A stretch of DNA of 64,000 bases from contig NZ_LIQF01000001.1 in NCBI RefSeq assembly GCF_001418205.1, positions 216,863 to 280,862 on the forward strand. The letters are read 5' to 3'. This DNA is from Marinomonas fungiae (GTDB lineage: Bacteria > Pseudomonadota > Gammaproteobacteria > Pseudomonadales > Marinomonadaceae). Below the pieces are notes generated by a model. The model was not told the DNA's origin, searched no databases, and worked only from the letters and a program-made list of their open reading frames with translations. Below are positions 46,302-56,589 of the stretch, piece after piece; the first letter of the stretch is position 1, and every line of letters begins with the position of its first letter. The translations under genes were made by a program, and so were the position numbers.

Positions 46302-47708
46302 ATGATTGGCATTAAAGGTTTTCAAATTCGTCACAAATTGTTCCTAGTGTTCGTGCTGAGCAACATTTTGTTGATTGTCTCCATGTGGCAAGTGTTCCAA
46401 TGGAGCTTTGACCGTGGTTTCGTGACCTATGCGACAGAACGTGACCGAGACTTTTTGCAACAAATGGCAAACCGCACTGCCAATCTTTATATCTATTACG
46501 ATGATTGGTATTTCTTGGTTCAAGAAAGTCGCTTAGAAAAACAATGGCAGCAGGCCAAGCTTGAAAATATTCGAGATTTAATACCGCCTCCAAGCACGCC
46601 TAATTTGGACTTAATTTACCCTTCCCAATATTACCGTCAACGCTTCTTACTTTTCAGTAAAGACAAACTGCCACTAATTGGCGATATTAAGTTTGATGAC
46701 GCCGAAACTCATGCGGTCGTGGTAGACGATAAACTGGTTGGTTATGTCGGCTTGCGCTCAATGCGGGCACTGGTCCAAGACCAGACTTTGCGGTTTGTGC
46801 GCCAGCAAGGTGAAGCTTTCCTCTTGATTTCAGCATTTATGCTGACCATTGCCGCTCTGCTAACTTGGCCATTAGCGCAATGGTTAAGTCGCCCTATTTG
46901 TACGGTACGCCAAGCGACCAAACGACTTGCTGCTGGAGAATTTGAAACTCGTATTAAAATCAAAGGCACGGACGAGCTTGCCGACTTAGGTCGAGACTTC
47001 AATAATCTAGCTTCAACACTTGAACGAATGCGTGACGCTCGCAAAAAGTGGGTCGCTGACACCGCCCATGAACTGCGTACGCCAGTCGCGATCCTGCGTG
47101 GCGAGATTGAAGCCATGCAGGACGGTATTATTAAGGTTAATGACAATTCACTTGCTTCCCTGCAACAAGAAATCGTGCATATTGCGCGATTAATTGATGA
47201 CCTCAATCAACTATCCATGCATGATATGGGCAGTTTGAGTTACCGTATGGAAGAAGCAAGTCTTAATGAAATTTTAGAACAGACAGTCTCTTCAATGCAG
47301 CTTCCTTATGATGAGGCAGGTTTAGAACTAGAGCTTGTAATCGTGAAAAAAGCACCAATTATAATCACTGGTGATGACGATCGATTACATCAGTTGTTTG
47401 CCAACCTTATGAATAACACACTGAAATACACCAACGCACCAGGTAAACTAACAGTCACCCTGACTCGCGAAAACAAAACGGCTGTTGTGCTATTAGAAGA
47501 TACGCCGCCGGGTGTCAGTGATGAAGATATCAAACATATATTTGAGCAATTTTTCCGCGTGGAAAACTCACGCAACCGTGCGACTGGCGGGCGTGGCCTT
47601 GGCCTTGCCATCTGTACGAATATTGTCGATGGACATCAAGGCTCTATTTCCGCTTACCACTCTCCATTTGGTGGGTTGGGAATACGTGTGGAATTCCCTT
47701 TAAATTGA
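46302..47708 (+). CDS. BaeS-like sensor histidine kinase
   Basis: A 468-residue inner-membrane kinase with helices at about 13-33 and 175-197, a periplasmic domain of about 140 residues (YYDDWYFLVQESR), a HAMP domain, the H-box DTAHELRTPVAILRGEIEAM (phosphorylated His near 257), an N-box NLMNNTLKYTN, and a G2 box GRGLGLAICTNIV. It resembles BaeS, the envelope-stress kinase. The regulator follows 16 bases later, so they form one unit. Confidence 0.92.
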   Translation: MIGIKGFQIRHKLFLVFVLSNILLIVSMWQVFQWSFDRGFVTYATERDRDFLQQMANRTANLYIYYDDWYFLVQESRLEKQWQQAKLENIRDLIPPPSTPNLDLIYPSQYYRQRFLLFSKDKLPLIGDIKFDDAETHAVVVDDKLVGYVGLRSMRALVQDQTLRFVRQQGEAFLLISAFMLTIAALLTWPLAQWLSRPICTVRQATKRLAAGEFETRIKIKGTDELADLGRDFNNLASTLERMRDARKKWVADTAHELRTPVAILRGEIEAMQDGIIKVNDNSLASLQQEIVHIARLIDDLNQLSMHDMGSLSYRMEEASLNEILEQTVSSMQLPYDEAGLELELVIVKKAPIIITGDDDRLHQLFANLMNNTLKYTNAPGKLTVTLTRENKTAVVLLEDTPPGVSDEDIKHIFEQFFRVENSRNRATGGRGLGLAICTNIVDGHQGSISAYHSPFGGLGIRVEFPLN

Positions 47709-47724
47709 TATGGAATCGATAGCT

Positions 47725-48402
47725 ATGAGCAAAGTACTGATTGTAGAAGACGAACCGAAATTAGCTGAGTTGATGGCGGCTTACCTAGAGCAAGCTGGTT
47801 ATGAACACCACCATATTGATCGTGGTGATCAGGTAATTGATTACTTAAAAAACAACCAAGCTGATTTAATGCTATTAGACCTTATGCTTCCAGGTCTTGA
47901 TGGCGTTGAAGTCTGTAAACAAGTGCGTCAGTTTAGTGGCATGCCAATTATCATGGTAACCGCTAAGGCTGAAGAAATTGACCGTCTAATCGGTCTAGAA
48001 ATGGGCGCGGATGATTATGTATGTAAACCATTTAGCCCACGTGAAATCGTAGCACGTGTTAAAGCCAACCTTCGTCGTGTTGAACTAGACCAAACAGAAG
48101 CGCCAAAGACCGATGGCTTCGACCTTGATGCTGACCGTCTACGCGCAACCTACAAGGGCGAGTTGATAGACTTAACGACGGTAGAGTTCCAGTTGCTACA
48201 ACTATTGATCAAAGAACCAGGTCGTGTATTTGGTCGTGATTTGATCATGAAGAGCATTTACACTGACAGCCGCGTGGTAAGTGACCGTACTATCGATAGC
48301 CATATCAAGAAGCTACGCAAGAAAATTGCAGCTGTGGCACCTGAATTAAACGTAATTCATTCGGTTTACGGCGCTGGTTACCGCTTCGAAAATAACGACT
48401 AA
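47725..48402 (+). CDS. BaeR-like OmpR-family response regulator
   Basis: A 225-residue regulator with receiver-domain Asp8-Glu9 (VEDEP), the phosphorylated Asp in MLLDLMLPG, the conserved Lys in CKPFSP, and a winged-helix DNA-binding domain (IDSHIKKLRKKI). A start at 47710 is also possible, but its upstream bases lack a ribosome site. Partner of the kinase just upstream. Target genes may include the AEC transporter that follows. Confidence 0.93.
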   Translation: MSKVLIVEDEPKLAELMAAYLEQAGYEHHHIDRGDQVIDYLKNNQADLMLLDLMLPGLDGVEVCKQVRQFSGMPIIMVTAKAEEIDRLIGLEMGADDYVCKPFSPREIVARVKANLRRVELDQTEAPKTDGFDLDADRLRATYKGELIDLTTVEFQLLQLLIKEPGRVFGRDLIMKSIYTDSRVVSDRTIDSHIKKLRKKIAAVAPELNVIHSVYGAGYRFENND

Positions 48403-48418
48403 TTTTTATTAGTCGTTA
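48393..48418 (+). other. Perfect stem-loop at the regulator stop codon
   Basis: Arms TAACGACTAAT (48393-48403) and ATTAGTCGTTA (48408-48418) with a TTTT loop, spanning the stop codon of the response regulator. No T run follows, so it is more likely an mRNA-stabilising or processing stem than a terminator. Confidence 0.6.
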
Positions 48419-48452
48419 CGTAATACCTTTATTTGAAAATTAGGCAGTTCAC

Positions 48453-49403
48453 ATGGGCGACTTTTTAGCAGTAGTGGAGTTCTCGATCTCCGTTACTGCC
48501 CCCATCTTTCTAGTACTCATTGTTGGAGTGGTATTAGAGCGGATCGGAATGATTAATGACAACTTCGTAGAGGTTGCCTCCAAGATCATTTTTAACGTTG
48601 CCATGCCTGCCTTAATTTTCATCAATATGACGCAGCAAAGCACAGATCCAGGTAATCATCTGTCGCTAATGCTGTATGGCTTAGTTGCCACTTTTATTTC
48701 CTATCTCATACTGGAAATAATCGCAGCAAAACTCATCAAAAAGAAAAGTGACCGCGGCATCGTCATTCAAGGAGCGTTTCGCTCAAATATGGCCATTGTT
48801 GGCCTTGCTTATGCCGTAAATGCCTATGGCGATGAAGCACTTGTTGTTGCTTCGATGTATTTAGGTGGTGTGATGGTGCTCTATAACATACTAGCCGTAA
48901 TCACTATCAACCGCTCAATGAATGCTAACAAAAGCATTGGCGACTCATTAAAATCCATCGCTAAAAATCCACTTATTATTGCGATTGTCGTGGCATGGAT
49001 TGCGAATCAAATCAATCTTCAACTGCCTGAAATTGTAACCCAAGCAGGCAACTACTTTGCACGTATGACACTCCCCTTAGCACTCTTGTGTGCTGGTGCA
49101 TCATTGCGCTTCAAGGAGCTCAAGCAAGACCTATCCCCCTCTCTGTACGCAACCATCGGTAAGTTAGTTGTCATTCCCTTTGCCCTTACTTTGGGCGGGT
49201 ATTTATTAGGTTTTCGCGGTATTGAACTAGGGATTCTTTTCCTAATGTCTTCGGCGCCATCCGCTTCGGCTGGCTATATTATGGCTCGTGCAATGCATGG
49301 AAATGCAGTCTTAGCTGCCAACATCATTGTTTTAACCACACTTTTCTCGCTACTCACCACAAGCCTAGGTGTCACCATTCTGCGTGGACTCAATCTCATT
49401 TAA
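48453..49403 (+). CDS. AEC-family membrane transporter
   Basis: A 316-residue protein with about ten membrane helices of the auxin efflux carrier (AEC) family, with the family features FRSNMAIVGLAYAVNAYG and LLCAGASLRFKEL. Substrates of bacterial members are usually organic acids or unknown. It lies 50 bases after the response regulator and may be cotranscribed with it or controlled by it. Confidence 0.9.
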   Translation: MGDFLAVVEFSISVTAPIFLVLIVGVVLERIGMINDNFVEVASKIIFNVAMPALIFINMTQQSTDPGNHLSLMLYGLVATFISYLILEIIAAKLIKKKSDRGIVIQGAFRSNMAIVGLAYAVNAYGDEALVVASMYLGGVMVLYNILAVITINRSMNANKSIGDSLKSIAKNPLIIAIVVAWIANQINLQLPEIVTQAGNYFARMTLPLALLCAGASLRFKELKQDLSPSLYATIGKLVVIPFALTLGGYLLGFRGIELGILFLMSSAPSASAGYIMARAMHGNAVLAANIIVLTTLFSLLTTSLGVTILRGLNLI

Positions 49404-49460
49404 AAATAATTTAACTTTTTAAATGAGAAGCACTTGCATTTAATGTTAATTAGCTTTTAA

Positions 49461-49479
49461 ATAGTAATCATTCTCATGA
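49461..49479 (+). promoter_or_regulatory. Probable Fur box before the AraC-type regulator
   Basis: ATAGTAATCATTCTCATGA resembles the Fur consensus and lies about 20 bases before the regulator start. A second weaker half-symmetric stretch lies at 49418-49438. Predicts iron-starvation induction of the regulator and flavodoxin. Confidence 0.6.
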
Positions 49480-49497
49480 CAGAACGGATGATTACAC

Positions 49498-50373
49498 ATG
49501 ATCGTACAAGCAAGCCAGCTTTTTGAGGCCAATGGTGAAACCAACCAGAGCTATGCTTATTGGTTGTCTGGTCATCAGCACGTACAAAAGCCACTTAGTG
49601 GTCTTCATCTTATTCAACAGCAGCTGCATGTTTTTGAGCCAGTAACCGTTCAAGAGCAAGTACGAGCAGGCGTATACATCACGTTCAATACATCAGGCGC
49701 CCTAGGAAAACTTCAAAACGCTTCCCCGATCCAAGTTTTAGCCGTGTATGAGAATGCACAGGTGGATTGGGAGGTAACTCATGAAGCGCAATTTAACTGG
49801 ACTCAGCTATACATTAGCTGGCAACAGCTTAGCAACATTACCGGTGAAGGCGTGCAACAAGTGCAAGCTTTCTTTATTCGCCATGTAAGCAAAGAAACAG
49901 GAACACCGCTTAACCTAACATTGACCAGCACACTTAATACCGAGTTTAACCGCCTGCTGGAGCGTGAAGGTAAGCAGCTTGCCTTAGTCGGCAAACTCTA
50001 TAACTTAATTTTGCAGACCATTGAACATGTGCAGATTCAGCAGCACATCAATCAATGTGACGAATGCCACAAGAAGCTTTATGCCTGCCAAAATGCAATT
50101 GAGGCAGAGCAATTTAATACTGCCGATAATTTGGCAAAACAAGTCGGACTAACACAAACAGCCTTGGAACTCGGCTTCACCGTGATCACAGGGATGAGCA
50201 TTGGAGAATATCAAATTGAAGTGGCTTTTCGTCGCGCATTAGCTCAGCCACACAATGGACAGACCTTAGCCAATCGCCTCACAGCCGATACAGGCTGGAA
50301 CAAGCATGAAATTGAGAAGGCTTGCCTTAAGCGCTTTGGGGTGATGAGCCACCAGCTTGGCAGTATGCAGTAA
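49498..50373 (+). CDS. Divergent AraC/PchR-like regulator
   Basis: A 291-residue protein with an N-terminal ligand-binding-like part and a C-terminal region that aligns loosely with the two helix-turn-helix motifs of AraC regulators (ADNLAKQVGLTQTALELGF near 206-224, then TLANRLTADTGWNKHEIEKA). The overall plan recalls PchR, the siderophore-responsive activator. Two cysteine pairs (CDECHKKLYAC) lie between the domains. A Fur-like box precedes it and a flavodoxin gene follows, so a role in iron response is likely but not shown. Confidence 0.7.
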   Translation: MIVQASQLFEANGETNQSYAYWLSGHQHVQKPLSGLHLIQQQLHVFEPVTVQEQVRAGVYITFNTSGALGKLQNASPIQVLAVYENAQVDWEVTHEAQFNWTQLYISWQQLSNITGEGVQQVQAFFIRHVSKETGTPLNLTLTSTLNTEFNRLLEREGKQLALVGKLYNLILQTIEHVQIQQHINQCDECHKKLYACQNAIEAEQFNTADNLAKQVGLTQTALELGFTVITGMSIGEYQIEVAFRRALAQPHNGQTLANRLTADTGWNKHEIEKACLKRFGVMSHQLGSMQ

Positions 50374-50386
50374 TATCGAGGAAGTT

Positions 50387-50920
50387 ATGAGCAACACGAT
50401 CGGCCTATTTTATGGTACGGACACCTCCAATACAGAAATGGTTGGACAGAAAATCCAGCAGCAGTTCGCTGAGCTAGGAAGCACAGTGGAGCTGCATGAT
50501 GTCAAAGACACAGACATTGAAACTATGCTGAATTACGACTTTTTAATTCTTGGCATTCCAACGTGGGATTTTGGTGGTATTCAAAGTGACTGGGAGGATA
50601 TCGGTGATGCACTTTCAGCGTTAGACCTGAGCGGTAAAACCGTTGCGCTTTATGGTCTTGGAGACCAATTTGGTTACGGCGATTTCTTTGTTGATGCCAT
50701 GGGTTGGTTGCATGAAAAATTACTGAATACTGGAGCAACATTTGTTGGCCAGTGGTCAACCGAAGGCTATGACTTTGAAGCTTCTCGCGCAGCGAATGCC
50801 GATAAGTCTGAATTCATTGGCTTAGCCATCGACGAGGACCAACAATTTGACCTTACTGATCAACGTGTTGAACAGTGGGTGATACAGCTTTATGCAGAGC
50901 AGGCACTGGCAGCCGCCTAA
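50387..50920 (+). CDS. fld: Long-chain flavodoxin
   Basis: A 177-residue flavodoxin with the FMN phosphate loop GTDTSNTE near residues 9-16 and the aromatic isoalloxazine contacts in the PTWDFG and GLGDQFGYGDFF segments. Long-chain flavodoxins replace ferredoxin when iron is scarce. GAGGAAG precedes the ATG at 50387, preferred over an upstream frame start. It forms a unit with the Fur-box-preceded regulator and ends at a terminator. Confidence 0.95.
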   Translation: MSNTIGLFYGTDTSNTEMVGQKIQQQFAELGSTVELHDVKDTDIETMLNYDFLILGIPTWDFGGIQSDWEDIGDALSALDLSGKTVALYGLGDQFGYGDFFVDAMGWLHEKLLNTGATFVGQWSTEGYDFEASRAANADKSEFIGLAIDEDQQFDLTDQRVEQWVIQLYAEQALAAA

Positions 50921-51040
50921 GGTTAGATAGACTGGCTCACGATTTTGCACACGACTCGTTTGGCTTCCACTCATTCGCTGCCTCGAATGACCAAATTCGT
51001 GCAAATAGTGATTAACCAAAGGTTATTTTCTGCATAAAAC

Positions 51041-51090
51041 GCGCTTCCCCTTTCTCTCTCCTGCTTTTGGGGAAGCGTGTTTTCTTTTTT
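51041..51090 (+). terminator. Terminator of the flavodoxin unit
   Basis: Arms ACGCGCTTCCCC (51041-51052) and GGGGAAGCGTGT (51069-51080), one G-U pair, followed by a long T tract. Confidence 0.85.
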
Positions 51091-51138
51091 TTTCATCCTT
51101 TTGTAAGCTTGCTGCTTCACCCACGATAATTGAACAGC

Positions 51139-51453
51139 ATGAACCTGACACTCCTCGACATTTGTCTTATTTTTGCCTTGTCTATTTTGGCTCTATTGAT
51201 TTGGCAAAACTTTAAGGTGCGTGAATTTGCTCTTAGACGCGTCAAACAAGAATGCGAAAAGATAGAGCTACAAATACTCGACGACTCTATCTATGGTAGT
51301 CATTGGCGCCCTACATTTGAGCATGGCCAACTCAAGATAAGACGCCGTTATCGCTTTTATTTTACCGCCACAGGTACAAATCGTTACCAAGGGGAAATCG
51401 AAATGCTTGGCATGCAGCAAACGCATATTTATTTTGAGCCTCATGCTTTCTAG
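51139..51453 (+). CDS. DUF3301 family membrane protein
   Basis: A 104-residue protein with one N-terminal membrane helix (about 5-23) and a basic soluble part containing RRRYRFYFTATG. It matches DUF3301, whose function is unknown. The ATG at 51139 is better than an upstream TTG. Confidence 0.85.
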   Translation: MNLTLLDICLIFALSILALLIWQNFKVREFALRRVKQECEKIELQILDDSIYGSHWRPTFEHGQLKIRRRYRFYFTATGTNRYQGEIEMLGMQQTHIYFEPHAF

Positions 51454-51603
51454 TTAATTACCATTTAAAGGACTAGATCAAAACGCTATGGCTTATCTGC
51501 ACTCAGCTATTTACAAAAGTGAGATTAAGTTAAATACTCTAAGGTAACAATAAGGGTATTACCCAAAATAACTACAACTATAAATAATCATAGGTGGAAT
51601 AAC

Positions 51604-53493
51604 ATGCTGGCGAATCTAAGTTTTAGAGCCAAATTATCGATATTGCTTATTTGTAGCATATTAGGTTTTGTAATAGTAACCATCGTTGCTCTGAATGGCA
51701 TGAGTGCGCAGACTTCAGCGTCTGAACGCTTTGAGGTTATGTCAAAAGTACAAAATGACCTCTCCTCTCTTGTCATTTCCAATATGTCACTCTACGAAAA
51801 GCTTGATCGGCTAAGTAACGAGTCTTATGACACTTTTGTCAGCGATCTCAATAAGAACCAAGAAGACTTTTCTAGTTTGCTTCAAAAAGACTTGGAACTG
51901 GTTGATCAAGCCGAAATTGAAGCCGCTCTATCCAATATCAACACACTGTTAGAGCAGTATTCTTCGGACCTACTAGAGCTTGTTTCGCTCAATCAAACGT
52001 TAGGCTTCACCGCAAGCTCAGGCCTAAAAGCCGATATTGCGCTACTGGGTGAAGACGTAATAGAAAAGGTCTCTTTCTTAAGTCTGGTAAAACAAGAATT
52101 TTTGCCTGTACGTGAAGCTGAAAAGAACTTTTTATTTGAACCGACCGCTGAAAATAAAGCCTTCTTTGAAGAACGCTATAACAAGTTTTACAAACGTGTG
52201 GTGAACTTCGGTTTAGAAGAGCGCTTCGCGGATGTCATAAAGGCTTACTACGACAAAGTACAAGAGTACGACGTGGTGGTCGCCAACCTCATCACCAAGC
52301 AACAAAGTTTTGATGCCCTTCGCACAAATTATAATGTTGCGACCAATGATACTCAGCAATTACTGAAACAAGCTGTTACCGATGCGCGTCAGCAAGCTTC
52401 CAGCCAATCTCAGAAAGCCAGTGTTAGTGTGATTGTTGTAAGCATTATTGTTGCGGTCATTGCTGCTTTGATGATGATGTGGATTGGCCGCAACGTAAAC
52501 ACAACCCTAAACCAAATCATACGTGACCTCAGCAAAGTAAAAAGTGGTGACTTAACAGCGCGCCTATCGATCAATCACAAGCGTAATGACGAATTCGATG
52601 CTTTATGTGGATCAGTGAACGAAATGACCACAGGATTGGGTTCTGTAATTGGTGACGTGGTTCATACCACTAATGACGTTAGCAATATGGTGAGCCAACT
52701 TAACAGTGCCGTGGTCAACATTGCCGACAGTAACCGCTCAGTCAGTGAACAGACCAACTCTCTGGCGGCAGCCACCGAAGAAATTTCAACAACTATTAGT
52801 AGCATTTCTCACACGACAGAAGAGTTAAGTGAGCAATCAAAAAATACCTACGAGTCTGCTCGTATTGGTGCCGATACCATTAAGGGCGCCCTGTCAAATT
52901 TAGGGCAAACTATCGAAGTGGTAAATCAAACAGGTCGCCAGCTTAACGAACTAGGGCAATTGTCGAAAGACATCGATAACGTTATCGGTATGATCAACGA
53001 CTTGGCAAACCAAACCAATCTTTTAGCCTTGAACGCGGCGATCGAAGCTGCCCGAGCTGGAGAAGCTGGCCGCGGTTTCTCAGTCGTGGCAGATGAAGTG
53101 CGTTCATTAGCAGAGAAAACGGTGGATGCGACAGCCAAGATTACCGACATCGTAGGCACCATTCAAAGCTCAACACAATCCGCTATCTCAACCATGAACA
53201 GTGGGCAAGAGAACTTACGCTCGATCGAGGAATACAGTGAGAAAGCCGAGCTGGCTATCCGTGAAATCGAGCAAAATGCACGCACTAGCTCAGCGTCTTC
53301 AGTCGATATGGCCCGTTCCATTCAAGAAGTTGCCAAAACTGCGATTCATATGAGTGAAGAAATGGACCGTATTGCTCAGCAATTACAACGAGACAGTTCT
53401 GACATCGGCAGTATTGAAGGCAATACACGTCACATTCATGATCAAGTATCGTCACTTGAAAAGAAAACAAGCGTGTTTACTACACGAGTTTAA
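51604..53493 (+). CDS. Methyl-accepting chemotaxis protein with helical sensor domain
   Basis: A 629-residue chemoreceptor with membrane helices at about 10-30 and 275-297, a large all-helical periplasmic domain of about 240 residues resembling the helical bimodular (HBM) type, HAMP, and a signalling domain with the hairpin tip [20 protein letters not shown]. Ligand is unknown. No chemotaxis genes other than receptors are in this window. A terminator follows. Confidence 0.95.
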   Translation: MLANLSFRAKLSILLICSILGFVIVTIVALNGMSAQTSASERFEVMSKVQNDLSSLVISNMSLYEKLDRLSNESYDTFVSDLNKNQEDFSSLLQKDLELVDQAEIEAALSNINTLLEQYSSDLLELVSLNQTLGFTASSGLKADIALLGEDVIEKVSFLSLVKQEFLPVREAEKNFLFEPTAENKAFFEERYNKFYKRVVNFGLEERFADVIKAYYDKVQEYDVVVANLITKQQSFDALRTNYNVATNDTQQLLKQAVTDARQQASSQSQKASVSVIVVSIIVAVIAALMMMWIGRNVNTTLNQIIRDLSKVKSGDLTARLSINHKRNDEFDALCGSVNEMTTGLGSVIGDVVHTTNDVSNMVSQLNSAVVNIADSNRSVSEQTNSLAAATEEISTTISSISHTTEELSEQSKNTYESARIGADTIKGALSNLGQTIEVVNQTGRQLNELGQLSKDIDNVIGMINDLANQTNLLALNAAIEAARAGEAGRGFSVVADEVRSLAEKTVDATAKITDIVGTIQSSTQSAISTMNSGQENLRSIEEYSEKAELAIREIEQNARTSSASSVDMARSIQEVAKTAIHMSEEMDRIAQQLQRDSSDIGSIEGNTRHIHDQVSSLEKKTSVFTTRV

Positions 53494-53506
53494 TACCACT
53501 AGTTAT

Positions 53507-53538
53507 AAAAAAACCGGCGCATTGCGCCGTTTTTTTTG
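53507..53538. terminator. Terminator between the chemoreceptor and gltX
   Basis: CGGCGC (53515-53520) and GCGCCG (53524-53529) followed by eight T. The A run on the left makes it usable from the gltX side too. Confidence 0.85.
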
Positions 53539-53578
53539 TATTTTCTGAAAGCCTAGAGATGGCATTCATTCTGAATGA

Positions 53579-55060
53579 TTAGAGCTCAGCGAACTCTTTT
53601 TCCCAACGCTTCGCTTCTTTCTTAGAAGGACCACCCACTTCATTCACTGCGTGACGAAGACGAGCACGGGTCATATCGGGACCAAGAATGCTCATCGAAT
53701 CAAACACTGATACAGACGCAGTTGTTCCCGCTACCGCAACAAACAATGGCGCAAAGAAATCTTTTGGTTTGATGTCCATTGCTTGCGCAAGAGACTTCAT
53801 TTCAGCAAAGATCTTGTCTTTTTCCCAAGAGCGAAGAGCTTCCAGTTTCCACAGAGCAAACTGCAGCGCTTTACGAAGAGTTTCCTCTTCCATCTTGATC
53901 TCAGAGAACGATGCAGCGGTCACGTTTAACTGACCTTTGAAGAAAAAGCCTGCCACGTCTGCGACATCTGAGAAAGTATCAATACGTGGAATAATCAATG
54001 GCAAGATTGCATTCACGTATTCGCTGTTTAGACCCCACTCGGCAAACTTCTGAGCAAAATCAGCAACCGATAGATCTTCACGAATCCAAACGCCGTTCAG
54101 CCATTTCAGTTTTTCAACATCGAATACTGGACCACCCAAGGAGACACGTTGGATGTCAAAATGCTCGATCATTTCAGACAGAGCAAACTTTTCACGCTCA
54201 TCAGGCATCGACCACCCCATACGACCTAGGTAGTTGATCACTGCTTCTGGCAAGAATCCCATGCGCTGATAGTACAAAATCGATGTTGGGTTCTTACGTT
54301 TAGACAGTTTAGATTTGTCTGGGTTACGCAACAGCGGCATATGGCACAGTGTTGGCATTTCCCAACCAAAGTATTGGTACAACAAAATGTGCTTCGGCGC
54401 TGAGTTGATCCACTCTTCACCACGAATGACGTGAGTGATTTTCATTAGATGATCATCGACTACGTTCGCTAGGTGGTATGTTGGTAGACCGTCTGCTTTT
54501 AACAGTACTTGCTGGTCGATTTGCGCCCAATCAATTTCGATCGTGCCACGCAGCATATCCTGTACCACGCACGTACCTTCTTCAGGCACCTTCATACGAA
54601 TAACGTATGGCACGCCCGCTTCAAGCTTAGCTTGCACTTCCTCTTGAGTAAGCTTGAGCGCACGGCCGTCGTATTTCTGCGGCAAGCCCTGCTCTTTTTG
54701 CTCAGCACGCATTTGATCTAGCTCTTCTGGCGTTTCAAAGGCATAGAATGCATGGCCTTTTTCAACCAATTCTAGAGCGTAATCTTTATATATATGACCT
54801 CGCTCACTTTGGCGGTATGGACCGTGTGGACCGCCAACATCTGGACCTTCAGACCATTCCAATCCCAACCAGCGCAGGGCATCAAGGATCATTTTCTCCG
54901 ATTCAGGGGTACTGCGTGTTTGGTCAGTATCTTCGATACGTAGAATAAATTCACCGCCCATTTTTTTGGCAAAAGCCATGTTAAACAGTGCGATGTATGC
55001 AGTACCAACGTGAGGGTCGCCAGTTGGAGAAGGCGCAATACGAGTTCTAACCTCAGACAT
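53579..55060 (-). CDS. gltX: Glutamyl-tRNA synthetase
   Basis: GltX charges tRNA-Glu. The 493-residue product has the HIGH-like motif in [13 protein letters not shown] and the KMSKS-like motif KLSKRK, both normal for bacterial enzymes of this class. Expressed from its own promoter (TATAAT at 55096-55101, read on the minus strand). Confidence 0.97.
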   Translation of the reverse strand: MSEVRTRIAPSPTGDPHVGTAYIALFNMAFAKKMGGEFILRIEDTDQTRSTPESEKMILDALRWLGLEWSEGPDVGGPHGPYRQSERGHIYKDYALELVEKGHAFYAFETPEELDQMRAEQKEQGLPQKYDGRALKLTQEEVQAKLEAGVPYVIRMKVPEEGTCVVQDMLRGTIEIDWAQIDQQVLLKADGLPTYHLANVVDDHLMKITHVIRGEEWINSAPKHILLYQYFGWEMPTLCHMPLLRNPDKSKLSKRKNPTSILYYQRMGFLPEAVINYLGRMGWSMPDEREKFALSEMIEHFDIQRVSLGGPVFDVEKLKWLNGVWIREDLSVADFAQKFAEWGLNSEYVNAILPLIIPRIDTFSDVADVAGFFFKGQLNVTAASFSEIKMEEETLRKALQFALWKLEALRSWEKDKIFAEMKSLAQAMDIKPKDFFAPLFVAVAGTTASVSVFDSMSILGPDMTRARLRHAVNEVGGPSKKEAKRWEKEFAEL

Positions 55061-55433
55061 ATCCTATCTCATTAATCGGGTGAATAATGGTGCGTATTAT
55101 ATGCCTGTTAACCAGTATCGGTAAGGGTTATTCACGATCTTTTCTACGTTAGCATGCAACTAATAAGATTTTCTGTCCCTGCACCAATTCAACTCACAAC
55201 AACCACAAAACATGCACACAATATGCACAAAGAAACAAAACGACGCTTCTCTAAATACTCATCCGAAGCCCACAAAATGACCGGTATACCCTTAAAACTC
55301 ATTGACTTAATTAACTATATGACACGTTAACGAAGCCTTACATTGCTACTACCGACTCTGGCCTAATTGTTGCTAATTCATTGAAAACACTAATAACAAC
55401 ACTAGCTTTGCCAACCCATAGAGGACAAATCGG
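55061..55433. promoter_or_regulatory. Divergent gap between gltX and the sensorless chemoreceptor
   Basis: 373 bases with no gene I accept. On the minus strand TTACCG and TATAAT (attata at 55096-55101) separated by 17 bases fit the gltX promoter. A 58-codon frame at 55154-55330 lacks a ribosome site. AGGA before 55434 is the only other signal. Confidence 0.5.
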
Positions 55434-56588
55434 ATGTTACTAATACCTGGAACCTTGCTGATTTCAGCTCTGCCCTATCTCGCTCGTTTAGCCTTGTTTC
55501 TAATACTTGGAAGCATCGGCCTTATTAGCCTATTTAGCTTGCACAACTCACCACTTATGCCCCTGATTGTCAGCAGCTGCTTAATACTACTGTCCTATTT
55601 GAGTCTGTCTCATATTGCCCTGACCAAACTTCGCATTGAAGAAATACTAACCATCGAAGCGACGAACCAAAGCACTAATCTGAGCCTGTCTTACAGCGAT
55701 CAAGAGTTTAATCAAGTCGCGACCTTGATTAATTCATTAAAACGCGCCATTGGCGTCAAAGATGAACTGTTAAGAAGCTGTGCCACCGAAGCTCAGTTCA
55801 CCGCAACGGAACTATTGAGTTCTTCCAATGACGTGGCGCAAGGTGCAATGAAAGAAGCCGCAGCATTAGATGAACTCGCTTCAACTAGTGAAGAAATAAG
55901 CGTCACCATCAATGATATTGCCAACCGTTTAGGCATTACCACAAAGATGGCAATACAAACGTTAGAACGTTCCGATACTGGCTCTAAAGCCCTTTCAGAG
56001 CTTGCTTCCAAAATTGAGCAGATGAATCGCTCCGTATTAAACAATCAAACACAAATGCAAACGCTCCAGCAAGCATCCAGCAACATTTCAACTTTTGTGT
56101 TACGCATCGATGACATCACTGAACAAATCAATCTATTAGCTTTAAATGCTGCCATTGAATCGGCTCGAGCGGGTGATGCTGGGCGAGGCTTTGCCGTCGT
56201 CGCTAACGAGGTTCGAACCCTAGCGTCTAATACGGAATCGGTGACCCAAGAAATCTCCATTTTAGTAAAAACAATGAACGAGCAAGTCAGCCTTTCTAGC
56301 AGAAACAGCGACACTATGATCGAACAAGCTCACATGGCACATGCTTCGTTAGAGAACGCTCAAGAAATGCTGAACGAAATTCGCGACGCAGCCAAACAAA
56401 CTCAAGCGCAAATGGAACAATCTCGCACAACTGTGTTTGAATTTCAGTCCGCCAACGAGGGTCTCTGCCAACGTTTACAAGAAATCGCCAATGTCAGCGA
56501 GAAGCAAAATCAAAACAGTCAAAATGCCAAAGATATGGTGCGTTACTTAGAATGGCTTTCAACTCGATTAGCATCACAGGAGGTGTAA
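55434..56588 (+). CDS. Chemoreceptor signalling protein without a periplasmic sensor
   Basis: A 384-residue protein with two or three closely spaced helices at 8-60 and then a methyl-accepting signalling domain with the tip [20 protein letters not shown] near 225-244. No periplasmic domain of useful size and no clear HAMP are present. The next gene, 1 base away, encodes a membrane-anchored sensor-like domain. The pair may make one receptor from two chains. Confidence 0.88.
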   Translation: MLLIPGTLLISALPYLARLALFLILGSIGLISLFSLHNSPLMPLIVSSCLILLSYLSLSHIALTKLRIEEILTIEATNQSTNLSLSYSDQEFNQVATLINSLKRAIGVKDELLRSCATEAQFTATELLSSSNDVAQGAMKEAAALDELASTSEEISVTINDIANRLGITTKMAIQTLERSDTGSKALSELASKIEQMNRSVLNNQTQMQTLQQASSNISTFVLRIDDITEQINLLALNAAIESARAGDAGRGFAVVANEVRTLASNTESVTQEISILVKTMNEQVSLSSRNSDTMIEQAHMAHASLENAQEMLNEIRDAAKQTQAQMEQSRTTVFEFQSANEGLCQRLQEIANVSEKQNQNSQNAKDMVRYLEWLSTRLASQEV

Positions 56589-56589
56589 C

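Noticed and set aside
50930-51010. Imperfect inverted sequence with ATTTTGCA and TGCAAAT
   Set aside because: Several mismatches and a spacing that does not suit an operator or hairpin; likely chance in this gap.
55154-55330. 58-codon frame in the gltX-chemoreceptor gap
   Set aside because: No ribosome site or terminator and no recognisable sequence; its composition looks like chance in an A/C-rich gap.
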